A stretch of DNA of 64,000 nucleotides from Aeromonas simiae (GTDB lineage Bacteria > Pseudomonadota > Gammaproteobacteria > Enterobacterales > Aeromonadaceae). The notes below the pieces were generated by a model, which saw only the letters and a list, made by a program, of their open reading frames with translations, ran no database searches and had not been told where the DNA came from. The stretch is from positions 60,629-124,628 of the forward strand of contig NZ_CDBY01000049.1 in assembly GCF_000820125.1 (NCBI RefSeq). The letters run 5' to 3'. Positions within the stretch are counted from its first letter, which is position 1. Every line of letters begins with the position of its first letter. This document shows, one piece after another, positions 36,066-44,562 of the stretch. A program made the translations under genes and the position numbers.

Positions 36066-37046
36066 ATGAAGCAACCCATGAGACCACTCCTCCTCGCTCT
36101 GCTCCTGCTGCTGGCCCTGCCTGCGGCGGCCGATGTCATCTGGCTCAAAAACGGCGATCGCCTGACCGGTGAGGTGCAGGCCAATGAAGAGAGCCTCATC
36201 CTGACGTTTCCCTTTGGCGGAGAGGTGGAGATCCCGCGCAGTGCGGTCAAGCGCTGGCGCGCCAAACCGAAGGCAGCCCCCAAGCTCAGCAACAAGGGGA
36301 TCGATCTGACCCTGCTCACCCCTGACGATGAGAAGTGGCACCTGACCGGCAGCGGGGATATCAACCTCAAGATCAAAGACAGCACCAACCGCACCAACAG
36401 CCTCAGCACCAAGGGCAAGCTGGAGCTGGAGAACCCGGATTGGCGTAGCGGTCTGGAGGGGGAGTACGAATACGACACCTCCAACGGCGTCACCACGGAT
36501 CACAACTACCGTCTCAAACCCAGAGTCGACTATTTCATTACCGACCGCTGGTACTGGCGGGGCACCATCGACTATCAGCGCGATCTGCAAGATCCTGTCT
36601 ATCTCGAGGTGGATTACAACACAGGGCCCGGTTACCGGGTGTGGAAGGAGAGCAAGAAGAAGCTCGAATTCCTGCTGCTGGGAGGCCTGCGCGAGGCGTA
36701 CTGGCGTGCCAATCCCACCTTCTATCGGCTGTTTAACTCGGATCACGTCGCCTATCCGACCATGACCCTCGCCTGGGATTATCAGCACCGTATCGAAGAT
36801 ACCCGCTTCGAGCTGTTCAGCAGTGGCGAATACATCCACTACCTGAGCCAGCCCGCCGAGTTCCTGACCTATGAGCGCACCGTAGACAGTGAGCTGGGGA
36901 TGCGTTACTACATCAGCGACAACCTGCGCCTCTCCTGGTCGGCCAACCTCACATGGGATGATGTCTATGTGGACTATCAGGGGGTCAGCCGCAACGTCAA
37001 TGGCCGGGAGTGGCGCCAGCTATTGAGCCTCGGGGTCAGTTTCTAG
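36066..37046 (+). CDS. DUF481 family outer-membrane protein
   Basis: A 326-residue exported protein with a signal peptide (LLLALLLLLALPAAA). It opens the mature part with DVIWLKNGDRLTGEV and then has a YdiY/DUF481 barrel-like domain with alternating aromatic strands (WRSGLEGEYEYDTSN, RYYISDNLRLSWSANL) and C-terminal F. The function is unknown; the family is thought to form a small beta-barrel. An alternative start is the ATG at 36078, which has slightly better spacing from a purine stretch. Confidence 0.78.
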   Translation: MKQPMRPLLLALLLLLALPAAADVIWLKNGDRLTGEVQANEESLILTFPFGGEVEIPRSAVKRWRAKPKAAPKLSNKGIDLTLLTPDDEKWHLTGSGDINLKIKDSTNRTNSLSTKGKLELENPDWRSGLEGEYEYDTSNGVTTDHNYRLKPRVDYFITDRWYWRGTIDYQRDLQDPVYLEVDYNTGPGYRVWKESKKKLEFLLLGGLREAYWRANPTFYRLFNSDHVAYPTMTLAWDYQHRIEDTRFELFSSGEYIHYLSQPAEFLTYERTVDSELGMRYYISDNLRLSWSANLTWDDVYVDYQGVSRNVNGREWRQLLSLGVSF

Positions 37047-37052
37047 CCATGA

Positions 37053-37075
37053 AAAGGGCGCCGCTGGCGCCCTTT
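37053..37075. terminator. Bidirectional hairpin terminator
   Basis: AAAGGGCGCC-GCT-GGCGCCCTTT, a perfect 10-bp stem, lies between convergent genes ending at 37046 and 37080. Confidence 0.75.
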
Positions 37076-37079
37076 GCAA

Positions 37080-37361
37080 TCAGTGATTGCCATTACCCTT
37101 GTTGTGCCCCTTACCCGGGTTGTTGTTGCCGTGCACACTGCGGTTCTGGTTGTTCTGATTTTCCTTGCCGGTGCAGCCATCGCTGGTCACTTTGATGCCG
37201 CCGATCTCAATCCATGAGCAGTCGTTCTTATGTTTCTCCTTCCACTTGCGCACCTCAGTCTGGTTATCGACATTGACGTGGATGCCATTGGAGTCGATCT
37301 GGATGCCTGCCCACGCCGGGGCGGCGAGGCACATGGAGAGCAACAATACGCGTGATTTCAT
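37080..37361 (-). CDS. Small secreted protein with Asn-rich tail
   Basis: A 93-residue protein with a signal peptide ending LAAPAWA. The mature part has two cysteines (NDCSWIEIGGIKV and SDGCTGK) that could form a disulfide, and an Asn/Gly/His-rich tail (GNNNPGKGHNKGNGNH). The family is not recognised. The tail composition suggests disorder or metal binding, which is speculation. Confidence 0.6.
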   Translation of the reverse strand: MKSRVLLLSMCLAAPAWAGIQIDSNGIHVNVDNQTEVRKWKEKHKNDCSWIEIGGIKVTSDGCTGKENQNNQNRSVHGNNNPGKGHNKGNGNH

Positions 37362-37502
37362 GGTGTTTATCTCTTCGATTGAAACGGCTCGATCCTAGAA
37401 CAAGGTGACTCAGCTGTCTCCTCTGCTGGCCAGAAAAGGGGGAAGCGATTCAGCAGAGGTACATCCATGTCATCACCTCGTTCCCACGCTGTTAATGCCC
37501 GC

Positions 37503-38408
37503 TTAGTGGCTCGGCTGCGCCGTCATGGTGACGCGGCCCTGACGCCGCTCACCGCGCCAGGCGGCATACATGCTCCAGGCGGTGTAGATGACCACGCCCC
37601 CCACCAGCCATTTGAGCATGGCCAAGTCCATCGAGGTGACCAGGTAGGCGGCCAGCACCACGCCGATGGGGCCAAATAGGGCGACTGCCAGTACCGCCTG
37701 GGCATCGAAGGCGCCGCGGCGGATGAAGGTGCCCGCCGAGAAGACGCTCAGCAGCGCCGTCGAGCCCATCATGATGGGGAAGGCGGCGATGGGGTGCATG
37801 CCGAGCAGATAGAGCATGGTCATGCAGGGGGCAAACAGGCCGATCCCCACGTTCATCAGCACCCCGAACAGGAAGTTGCCCACCAGCGCTACCACCAGCT
37901 TGCCACCGGTGAGCCCCATCGCCTCGCCACCGAGTGGGAACAAGCCGAGCAGGCCGGCAAAGATAAGGCCCGCCACCACCAGCAGGGAGCTGGCCATCAC
38001 GATGCGCACCGTCTGGCGATCAAACGAGGAGACATAGCGGGCGCCGATGGCCGCCCCGAGGGCCGCGCTGATCATCATGCCAACCAACGTGGTGGGGTCG
38101 ACCTTGACCACGCCGATGAAGATGAGGGACTGCACCACGGTCGGCAACACGCACTGACCGTTGAGGGTGCCCGGTAACACCTTGTCATCGATGATCTTGA
38201 AGTGCTTGTAGAAGGCGGTCTTGACCGCGAAGCTGCCCACTCCCAGGGTATCGAGAAAATTGGCAAAGCCACCGATGGCCGCCACCTTCCAAAAAGGGGT
38301 CGATTCGAGCGTGCCACTGCGCCAACGGCGGTGCCATGCACTCAACAACAGAAACAGATAGACGAGGGCGCCGGCGATAAATACCAGCCGCAAAGACAAC
38401 ATCAACAT
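37503..38408 (-). CDS. TauE/SafE family permease
   Basis: A 301-residue inner-membrane protein with about eight hydrophobic segments and the paired glycine-rich helices of the TauE/SafE family (GGFANFLDTLGVGSFAVKT and NVGIGLFAPCMTMLYLLGMHP). Members export sulfite, sulfonates or other anions; the substrate here is unknown. GGAG lies 8 bp before the ATG. A TAAAAT hexamer at about 38432-38437 on the minus strand is a promoter candidate. Confidence 0.8.
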   Translation of the reverse strand: MLMLSLRLVFIAGALVYLFLLLSAWHRRWRSGTLESTPFWKVAAIGGFANFLDTLGVGSFAVKTAFYKHFKIIDDKVLPGTLNGQCVLPTVVQSLIFIGVVKVDPTTLVGMMISAALGAAIGARYVSSFDRQTVRIVMASSLLVVAGLIFAGLLGLFPLGGEAMGLTGGKLVVALVGNFLFGVLMNVGIGLFAPCMTMLYLLGMHPIAAFPIMMGSTALLSVFSAGTFIRRGAFDAQAVLAVALFGPIGVVLAAYLVTSMDLAMLKWLVGGVVIYTAWSMYAAWRGERRQGRVTMTAQPSH

Positions 38409-38528
38409 GGGGGATACTCCTCAGCAGGGCGGCGATTTTAGGCCAGCCTGCCAGGTAGGAAAAGAGTGACAGCAGAAAAAATCGCGAGCACTCGAGTCAC
38501 CCACACCAGGATCTGCTATGCATGAAAG

Positions 38529-38637
38529 GCTCGGCGGTAGATGCATCCGAGCCCCATCGGAGTGAGTCATTCGCGACGACTCACCGGGTGTTCCGATGGC
38601 ATAGGTAAAAAAAAGGCCGGGATAACCCGGCCTTTTT
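38529..38637 (+). ncRNA. Candidate intergenic small RNA
   Basis: The 240-bp gap holds an extended -10 (TGCTATGCA, ending at 38522) followed by hairpin 1 (GGCTCGG 38528-38534 / CCGAGCC 38547-38553). A compound hairpin comes next: outer CCATCGGA 38554-38561 / TCCGATGG 38592-38599, inner GTGAGTC 38562-38568 / GACTCAC 38578-38584. A rho-independent terminator (38611-38636) closes it. Together these make a typical sRNA gene of about 110 nt. No ORF is evident. It could instead be minus-strand structure. Confidence 0.45.
38611..38636. terminator. Bidirectional terminator
   Basis: An 11-bp perfect stem (AAAAGGCCGGG and its complement, loop ATAA) has T5 on the plus strand and T8 on the minus strand. 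It ends the PAP2 gene on the minus strand and the candidate sRNA on the plus strand. Confidence 0.93.
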
Positions 38638-38648
38638 CATCGCCTGCT

Positions 38649-39353
38649 TCAGCGCCACCAGCGCCCGAACAAGCGATCCACTGGCGGTATCAATCTGGCC
38701 AACACCTTTTCACCGAGAGGGGTGAGCAGCAGCCAGGGCAGGAAGATGAGGCAGATAGCGAGCGACCCCATGTAGATATCGGTGAACCAGTGGGCCCCCA
38801 CCATGATGCGCGGCAGGGTAAATACCACCACCATGAGGCAGGCCGTCAGCCCCATCCAGCGCGGCGCGAAGCGCAGCATGAAGGCGGCGAAGATCATCAG
38901 CATCAGGCCATGATCGCCGGGGAAGCTGTCACCGGAGGAGTCTTTGGTCGGAAAATCAATCAGCGCGGTCAAGCGCAGGGCCCCCGGTACGCTGAGTGTC
39001 GGGCTCGGGCGCTCAACCGGCACCATGTGGCCGATACGGTTGAGCAGCAGGGCCGTGATCACCATCAACAGGCCAATGGCCACCCAGCGAGCCCGCCCGG
39101 CACCGTCGCTGCGTAAAAACAGCGTCAGCAACAGCAATACCATGCAAGAGAGGGACACCAGATCGAACAGGCGGTTATTGGTGATGGCCATCGCGAGTCG
39201 CCACGGGCCCGGCTCGGCGAGCAGGGCGTTGAAGCCTTGGAAGATCCCCACATCCCAGCGAGCCCAGAAACCGTGCCCCGGGAGCAGCCACCAGCTCAGG
39301 GCAATCAGGGCCCCCAGCAGCGGAGCCGCATACAGTCCAGTTTGTCTGTTCAT
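38649..39353 (-). CDS. PAP2 family phosphatase, LpxT-like
   Basis: A 234-residue inner-membrane protein with six hydrophobic segments. The three phosphatase motifs are VPVERPSP, SFPGDHGLM and LPRIMVGAHWFTD. LpxT-type enzymes move phosphate from undecaprenyl pyrophosphate to lipid A; a plain undecaprenyl-pyrophosphate phosphatase is equally possible. The ATG at 39353 is preferred over a GTG at 39380. Confidence 0.75.
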   Translation of the reverse strand: MNRQTGLYAAPLLGALIALSWWLLPGHGFWARWDVGIFQGFNALLAEPGPWRLAMAITNNRLFDLVSLSCMVLLLLTLFLRSDGAGRARWVAIGLLMVITALLLNRIGHMVPVERPSPTLSVPGALRLTALIDFPTKDSSGDSFPGDHGLMLMIFAAFMLRFAPRWMGLTACLMVVVFTLPRIMVGAHWFTDIYMGSLAICLIFLPWLLLTPLGEKVLARLIPPVDRLFGRWWR

Positions 39354-39511
39354 GCTCGATTCTTCTCTCGTCAGCGTCACGAAGGGGCAAATGTTAACGC
39401 GCGCCCCGAGAAAAACAACCCGTCAACTGTTTCCAGGTGTTACATGCTGCCTTGGCGCGCGGGCCCTTTTCGATCTAGTATGCCCCGCCCTTATTCGACA
39501 TGGATCTCGTC

Positions 39512-40024
39512 ATGCGCAGCTATCTGAGAATGGTGCTGTTTGCCCTCGGCCTGCTGGCCGGCGTACAGTTGCCCGGTCTGCTCGAGCTCTACTTCCAGCG
39601 GATCGATGCTCGTCTGCAACAGGCCGAGCTCAGCCTCTCCCCCTTTCAAGCCAATGCCGAGCGCCACTTCGCCGGCGATCTGGGCGCCTTACAACGCCAC
39701 TATCAGCAAAGCCCGGACCCGGTGATGCGTGGCGATGCTGACAGCATCCGCCTGCTGATCGAGCAGCAGAGCCTGCTCAAGCAGGAGCAATCCCTGGCCG
39801 CCGCCCCCTGGTATCGGCAAACCCTGCACCTGCTCGGCAGCGCCGACCGCGCACTGGTTCGCGATACCCTGGCCCACTACAGCTACGTGGTGCCCCTGAA
39901 ACAGGAGGCCATCCTCTGTGGTCTGCTCGCCGGCGTGCTCGGCTCACTGCTTGGGGATCTGCTCTACGCCATCCTGGCCTGGCCGTTTCGACCGGCGCCA
40001 CGCCGACGCAATGAACTGCGCTAA
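39512..40024 (+). CDS. DUF2937 family membrane protein
   Basis: A 170-residue protein with an N-terminal hydrophobic segment (MVLFALGLLAGVQLPGLLE), a helical periplasmic part and a C-terminal membrane pair (LCGLLAGVLGSLLGDLLYAIL). This is the DUF2937 layout. The function is unknown. The start at 39512 has GGAT upstream; 39500 in frame is the alternative. Its stop codon forms one end of a 36-bp palindrome. Confidence 0.72.
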   Translation: MRSYLRMVLFALGLLAGVQLPGLLELYFQRIDARLQQAELSLSPFQANAERHFAGDLGALQRHYQQSPDPVMRGDADSIRLLIEQQSLLKQEQSLAAAPWYRQTLHLLGSADRALVRDTLAHYSYVVPLKQEAILCGLLAGVLGSLLGDLLYAILAWPFRPAPRRRNELR

Positions 40025-40057
40025 TACAACGGGGAGCCTTGGCTCCCCGTTGTATTA
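40022..40057. terminator. Bidirectional terminator built on two stop codons
   Basis: Two perfectly complementary 17-base arms (40022-40038 and 40041-40057) flank TT. The left arm starts with the TAA of DUF2937 and the right arm ends with the complement of the TAA of the HD-GYP gene. GC core GGGGAGCC / GGCTCCCC with AT-rich ends. Confidence 0.85.
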
Positions 40058-41644
40058 GCGGTTCCCCTCCAGCGGGTAAGGCATGCGCCCATGCGCCACC
40101 AGGCGCAGCAAAGCCGCCACTATGCCCGGATCAAACTGGCTGCCGGCACGCTCGTGCAGATAGTCGATCACCTCGGCCAGCGGCCAGGGCTCCTTGTAGG
40201 GCCGCTTGCTAAGCAGCGCATCGAACACATCCACCACCGCCACGATGCGCGCCGACAGCGGAATGGCCTCACCGGCGAGCCCGTCCGGGTAGCCGCGGCC
40301 GTCGAAATGCTCATGGTGGTGGCGAGCTATCTCGGCCCCCAGCGAGAGATAGCTCATCCCTTCCACCCTGCTGCTGGCCTCTTGCAGGATGCGGGCACCG
40401 ATCCCGGCATGTAACTCCATGACCTGCCGCTCCTCCGAAGTAAAGCGCGCCGGCTTGTGCAGGATGCTGTCGGGTGTGCCCACCTTACCGACGTCGTGCA
40501 AAATGGACGCCATGCCGATCATCTCCACGAAACGGGGCGAGAGCTGCTCGCGATACCCCGCCTCCTGCTGTAACTCCTGCACGATGGCGTCGCACAGCTG
40601 CTGCACCCGCAGCACATGGCCGCCGGTGTCGCTGTCACGAAACTCCGCCAACGCGGCCAGCGCCACCACGGTCGCCTCCTGGGCGCTGAGTAGCTGCTGG
40701 TTGAGGTTGAGGTTGTCATAGGCCGCCGACATGCGCTGGCAGAAGATACCGAGCAGATCCCGCTCGAGCTGCTCCAGCGGCCATGCCGGAGTCAGGCAGA
40801 GCACAAACTCGCGGCCGTTCTGTGCCCGCAGGTAGACGGCTTCGCGCGGTTCGGCGAAGGGGTGGGCGCCGGCCTCCTCGGCGTGGCTCAACGCCTCGAG
40901 CAGCTGGGGAAAGTCTTCAAGCGGGGCGCCGCCGAACAGCGGCATATAGATACCGGTGGCCGCCAACACCTGGGGCACCCCCTGGCGCGAGCTGCGCTCG
41001 GCACAGACGATCCCCTCGGCCCCCACATCGAGCAGGGCACTCACCTGCCGCAGCACTCCGGAGGCAAACTCCTTGAGCGAGCGCAGCTGATAGAGATCCG
41101 CCGCCCCCTCCAGAATGCAGGCGAGCCCCTGGCGGCTGCGCTCAAGGGCGCGCAGGCTCTCGTAAGCGCGCAGGGAGGCAATCACAGTGGTAAACAGCTT
41201 CTGGGCGGTGAGATCACTCTTGGTCTTGTAGTCGTTGATGTCGTAATCGAGCACCACCCTGCGCTCGGGCGCCTGACCGGGCTGGCCGGTACGCAGCACG
41301 ATGCGCACCAGCTGATTATTGAACTCGCTACGGATCTGCTCGACCAGCCGCAATCCCGCATCGTCGCTCTCCATGACAACATCGAGCAGGATCAGGGCAA
41401 TATCGGTGCGCTGGCGCAAGACGGTCGCCGCCTCCGCTGCCGAGTAGGCACTGATAAGCTCGAGGGCGCGCCCCTTGTAGTGAATGTCGCGGATGGCCAA
41501 CCGAGTGGCCGCGTGGACGTCCGGCTCATCATCGACGATCAGTACGCACCAAGGAGGGGCTGGGCGTGCGGCGCCCTGACTCTCCTGCTCAACCTCCTCG
41601 TCATCGATCAGCCACACCTCGTTGTCATCATCCATGTCGGCCAT
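40055..41644 (-). CDS. Response regulator with HD-GYP phosphodiesterase domain
   Basis: A 529-residue protein. A receiver domain (about 30-155) has the phosphorylatable Asp in LILLDVVMES. A DUF3369 sensor-like domain spans about 165-335. An HD-GYP domain (about 345-520) shows ASILHDVGKVGTPD, HHHEHFDGRGYPDGL and VVDVFDAL. All metal ligands are present, so c-di-GMP hydrolysis to pGpG or GMP is expected. No histidine kinase gene is adjacent. Confidence 0.9.
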   Translation of the reverse strand: MADMDDDNEVWLIDDEEVEQESQGAARPAPPWCVLIVDDEPDVHAATRLAIRDIHYKGRALELISAYSAAEAATVLRQRTDIALILLDVVMESDDAGLRLVEQIRSEFNNQLVRIVLRTGQPGQAPERRVVLDYDINDYKTKSDLTAQKLFTTVIASLRAYESLRALERSRQGLACILEGAADLYQLRSLKEFASGVLRQVSALLDVGAEGIVCAERSSRQGVPQVLAATGIYMPLFGGAPLEDFPQLLEALSHAEEAGAHPFAEPREAVYLRAQNGREFVLCLTPAWPLEQLERDLLGIFCQRMSAAYDNLNLNQQLLSAQEATVVALAALAEFRDSDTGGHVLRVQQLCDAIVQELQQEAGYREQLSPRFVEMIGMASILHDVGKVGTPDSILHKPARFTSEERQVMELHAGIGARILQEASSRVEGMSYLSLGAEIARHHHEHFDGRGYPDGLAGEAIPLSARIVAVVDVFDALLSKRPYKEPWPLAEVIDYLHERAGSQFDPGIVAALLRLVAHGRMPYPLEGNR

Positions 41645-41739
41645 TGCAGCTCTCCCTGTCGCTAGGTCACCACTATAACCGTAACGTCGGGGCCTCCAGC
41701 AAGCACTTCATCGTGGCCACTCCAGCGTCAGGGCCGCAG

Positions 41740-41768
41740 AAAAAACAGGCCCTCACGAGGAGGGCCTG
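41740..41768 (-). terminator. Terminator after the VOC gene
   Basis: CAGGCCCTC / GAGGGCCTG, a 9-bp stem, is followed on the minus strand by TTTTTT. It lies 3 bp past the VOC stop. Confidence 0.9.
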
Positions 41769-41770
41769 GG

Positions 41771-42187
41771 TCAGCATGCGGGAGTCTCGTAGAGCTCGAG
41801 TGGCAGCCCGTCCGGATCGGCAAAGAAGGTAAAACGCCGGCCGGTCAGCGCGTCCACTCGCACCGGCTCCACGGCCACGCCGTGTTGCTCCAGATGGTCG
41901 ATGACCGGCTCAAGCGCCGCCACCCGAAACGCCAGGTGGCGCAGACCGCACGCCTCCGGACTCGAAGGGCGCGGCGGCGGGGCGGGAAAGCTGAACAGCT
42001 CGAGCTGGCCGCCTCCCGGCAGGGCCAGATCCAGCTTCCACGACTGGCGCTCGGCGCGCAGGGTCTCGGCGATGATCGGCAGCCCCAGCAGCTCGTGATA
42101 GAAGGCCCGCGACCGATCGTAATCGCTCACGATGAGCGCCACGTGGTGGATGGCGCCCAGCAGCGCCCCTTCGCTCTTGTCACTCAT
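41771..42187 (-). CDS. VOC family protein (YaeR/GloA2-like)
   Basis: A 138-residue vicinal-oxygen-chelate protein. Metal-ligand positions are visible: IHHVALIVSDY, QLELFSFP, RHLAFRV and LPLELYETP. The E. coli relative YaeR is a putative glyoxalase-like enzyme with no proven substrate. The ATG at 42187 has GGGAAG upstream, which is better than the GTG at 42199. Confidence 0.8.
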   Translation of the reverse strand: MSDKSEGALLGAIHHVALIVSDYDRSRAFYHELLGLPIIAETLRAERQSWKLDLALPGGGQLELFSFPAPPPRPSSPEACGLRHLAFRVAALEPVIDHLEQHGVAVEPVRVDALTGRRFTFFADPDGLPLELYETPAC

Positions 42188-42199
42188 GATGCTTCCCAC

Positions 42200-44512
42200 C
42201 TAGTTGAAGAAGTTGTTGAACCAGCCATCCAGCACGCTCTGGGGCGAGCCGGCGCACGACATGGCCTCGCCCAGCCCCGCCAGCTTGGCCGGTACCGACA
42301 CGCTGCCGGGGCAACTGCTGTCGACCCGGCCGCCGCTGCTGCGCGAGAAGCTGGCCCAGCCGATGCCCTTGGGCAGAGTCAGCGACAGGCTGTTGACCCC
42401 ACGCTGGCCCATGTAGTTGGAAAAGAGCTGCAACGCCCCGTTGGAGCCGGTCAGTCCGGCCGGGGTGTTGTCATCGCGGCCAACCCAGACGCTCACCAGC
42501 TCGTTGTTGTCGATGCCGGCGAACCAGGAGTCACGCAGCTCGTTGGTGGTGCCGGTCTTGCCGGCCATGGTCAGGCCGGGGAAGCGGGCATTCAGGGAGC
42601 GGGCCGTGCCCTGGCTGACGGTCTTGGTCATGGCAAACAGGGTCAGCCAGCTTGCCTCGGCATCCACCACCTGCTTGGCGACGCTGTTTTGCTTGTACAT
42701 GACCCGGCCACTGCCGTCGATCACCGCGCGCAGGGCCGACAGGGGCTGGGTCAAGCCGCGATTGGCGATCGGCAGGTACATCTGGTTGACCTCGAGCGGA
42801 CTCAGGGCGATCGCCCCCAGCACCAGGGAGGGGTAAGGCTGAATCGTCTGCTCCACCCCCAGCTTGTGCAGGGTGTCGACCACCTTGTCGAGCCCCACCT
42901 GCATGCCGAGATTGACAGTCGGCACGTTGCGCGAGCCGGCCAGGGCATCCATCAGCGGTATGCTCTGCAAGAACTTGCGGTCATAGTTCTGCGGCGTCCA
43001 CACCTGACCATCCTGACCACGGATGCGGATCGGCTGATCTTTGAGCGGCGTCTGCAAGTTCATGCCGTTGGAAAGGCCGGTCAGGTAGACCGAGGGTTTG
43101 ACCAAAGAGCCAATCTGGCGGCGCGCATCGAGCGCCCGGTTGAAGCCGGCATAGCGCGGGTCTCGTCCCCCGACCACGGCCACTATCTCTCCCTTGCGCC
43201 AGTCCGAGACCACCATGGCCGCCTCGAGCTTCTTCTTGCCGCGCGCCTTCTCTATCTCCACCAGCCCCTTGGCCACCGCCTCTTCGGCGGCGAACTGGGC
43301 GATGGGATCGAGGCTGGTGAAGATCTTCACCCCAGACTGCTTGAGCAGATCGGGGCCGAACTGGGACTGGATCTCGCGCTTGAGCAGGGTCATGAAGGCC
43401 GGGGTGCGGCCATAGGTCATCTGCCCGCGCGGTATGATGCCAAGGGGCTGCTTGCTGGCAAGCTGATACTCGGCCTCGGTCAGGCTGCCGTGCTCGGCCA
43501 GCAGCTTGAGCACCACGTTACGCCGGCTCAGGGCCCGCTCCGGGTAGCGCCAGGGATCGTAGTAAGAGGGGCCCTTGACCAGCCCCACCAGCAGCGCCAC
43601 CTGATCGATGTCGAGCTCGGTGGCCGGAATGCCGAAGTAGAAATAGGAGGCCAGCCCGAAGCCGTAGACCCCCTGGGAGAAGTTCTGGCCGAGGTACACC
43701 TCGTTGAGGTAGGCCTCGAGGATCTCATCCTTGCTGTAGCGGTAATCGATGATCACCGCCATGTAGACCTCCTGCAACTTACGCCACAGGCTGCGCTCGC
43801 GGGTCAGGAAGAAGTTCTTGGCCAGCTGCTGGGTCAGGGTACTGCCCCCCTGCACCGTGTGACCGGCCAGCAGGTTGGCTACCATGGCACGCAAGATAGC
43901 CACCGGCGAGACGCCGCCATGCTGGTAGAAGTCGCGATCCTCCGTGGTCAGCAAGGTGATGAGCAGGCTGTCCGGCACCTCGGAGAGGCGCACCAGCAGG
44001 CGATCCTCCCGATCCTCGGTATTGATGCGATCGAGCAGCACCGGGTCCATCTGGGCAAACCCCATCTGACGACCGCTCTCGAGGCCACTGATGGTGGCCA
44101 GACGCGGGCCGTTGAAGGCCAGCCGCAGGCCGCGGGCCCCGTCGGCCCCGTCGAAGAACTCAAACGGGCGGCGCACCAGATCGATACCGGCCGAGGTGAG
44201 GGCATACTCCCCCGGCTGGTGCGGCTGGCGTACCGGCTTGTAGTTGAGCATCTTGAGCTCGCGCAACATCTGGTCGCGCGAGAGGCGCTGGCCGGGATAG
44301 AGCTCGAGCGGTCGGCTGTAGACCATCACCGGCAGCTGCCACTTCTCGCCGTCAAAGCGCTCGCGCACCTTGGTGTCGAGGTAGATGCCGAACACCACCA
44401 TGAAGGCGGCGCCCACCAGCGCCAGCTTGAAACCAAGCCAGAACAGGGTACGGCCGATGGAGCGGCGCGCAGCGCCCTTCTTGGCCGGTTTCTTCTTACG
44501 TGTCGTTGCCAT
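42200..44512 (-). CDS. mrcB: Bifunctional penicillin-binding protein 1B
   Basis: The 770-residue class A PBP has an N-terminal cytoplasmic basic stretch, one membrane segment (LGFKLALVGAAFMVVFGIY), a UB2H-like region, a GT51 transglycosylase (TTEDRDFYQHGGVSP, GGSTLTQQLAKNFFL) and a transpeptidase (active serine in GSLVKPSVYL, SRN in AGSRNVPTV, AGKTGTTNELRD). It polymerises and cross-links peptidoglycan. AAAGGAACG precedes the ATG at 44512. Confidence 0.96.
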   Translation of the reverse strand: MATTRKKKPAKKGAARRSIGRTLFWLGFKLALVGAAFMVVFGIYLDTKVRERFDGEKWQLPVMVYSRPLELYPGQRLSRDQMLRELKMLNYKPVRQPHQPGEYALTSAGIDLVRRPFEFFDGADGARGLRLAFNGPRLATISGLESGRQMGFAQMDPVLLDRINTEDREDRLLVRLSEVPDSLLITLLTTEDRDFYQHGGVSPVAILRAMVANLLAGHTVQGGSTLTQQLAKNFFLTRERSLWRKLQEVYMAVIIDYRYSKDEILEAYLNEVYLGQNFSQGVYGFGLASYFYFGIPATELDIDQVALLVGLVKGPSYYDPWRYPERALSRRNVVLKLLAEHGSLTEAEYQLASKQPLGIIPRGQMTYGRTPAFMTLLKREIQSQFGPDLLKQSGVKIFTSLDPIAQFAAEEAVAKGLVEIEKARGKKKLEAAMVVSDWRKGEIVAVVGGRDPRYAGFNRALDARRQIGSLVKPSVYLTGLSNGMNLQTPLKDQPIRIRGQDGQVWTPQNYDRKFLQSIPLMDALAGSRNVPTVNLGMQVGLDKVVDTLHKLGVEQTIQPYPSLVLGAIALSPLEVNQMYLPIANRGLTQPLSALRAVIDGSGRVMYKQNSVAKQVVDAEASWLTLFAMTKTVSQGTARSLNARFPGLTMAGKTGTTNELRDSWFAGIDNNELVSVWVGRDDNTPAGLTGSNGALQLFSNYMGQRGVNSLSLTLPKGIGWASFSRSSGGRVDSSCPGSVSVPAKLAGLGEAMSCAGSPQSVLDGWFNNFFN

Positions 44513-44562
44513 CGTTCCTTTTTTCCCCGGGCGATTCACGCTGAGTTGTTGTTACGGCAGGG

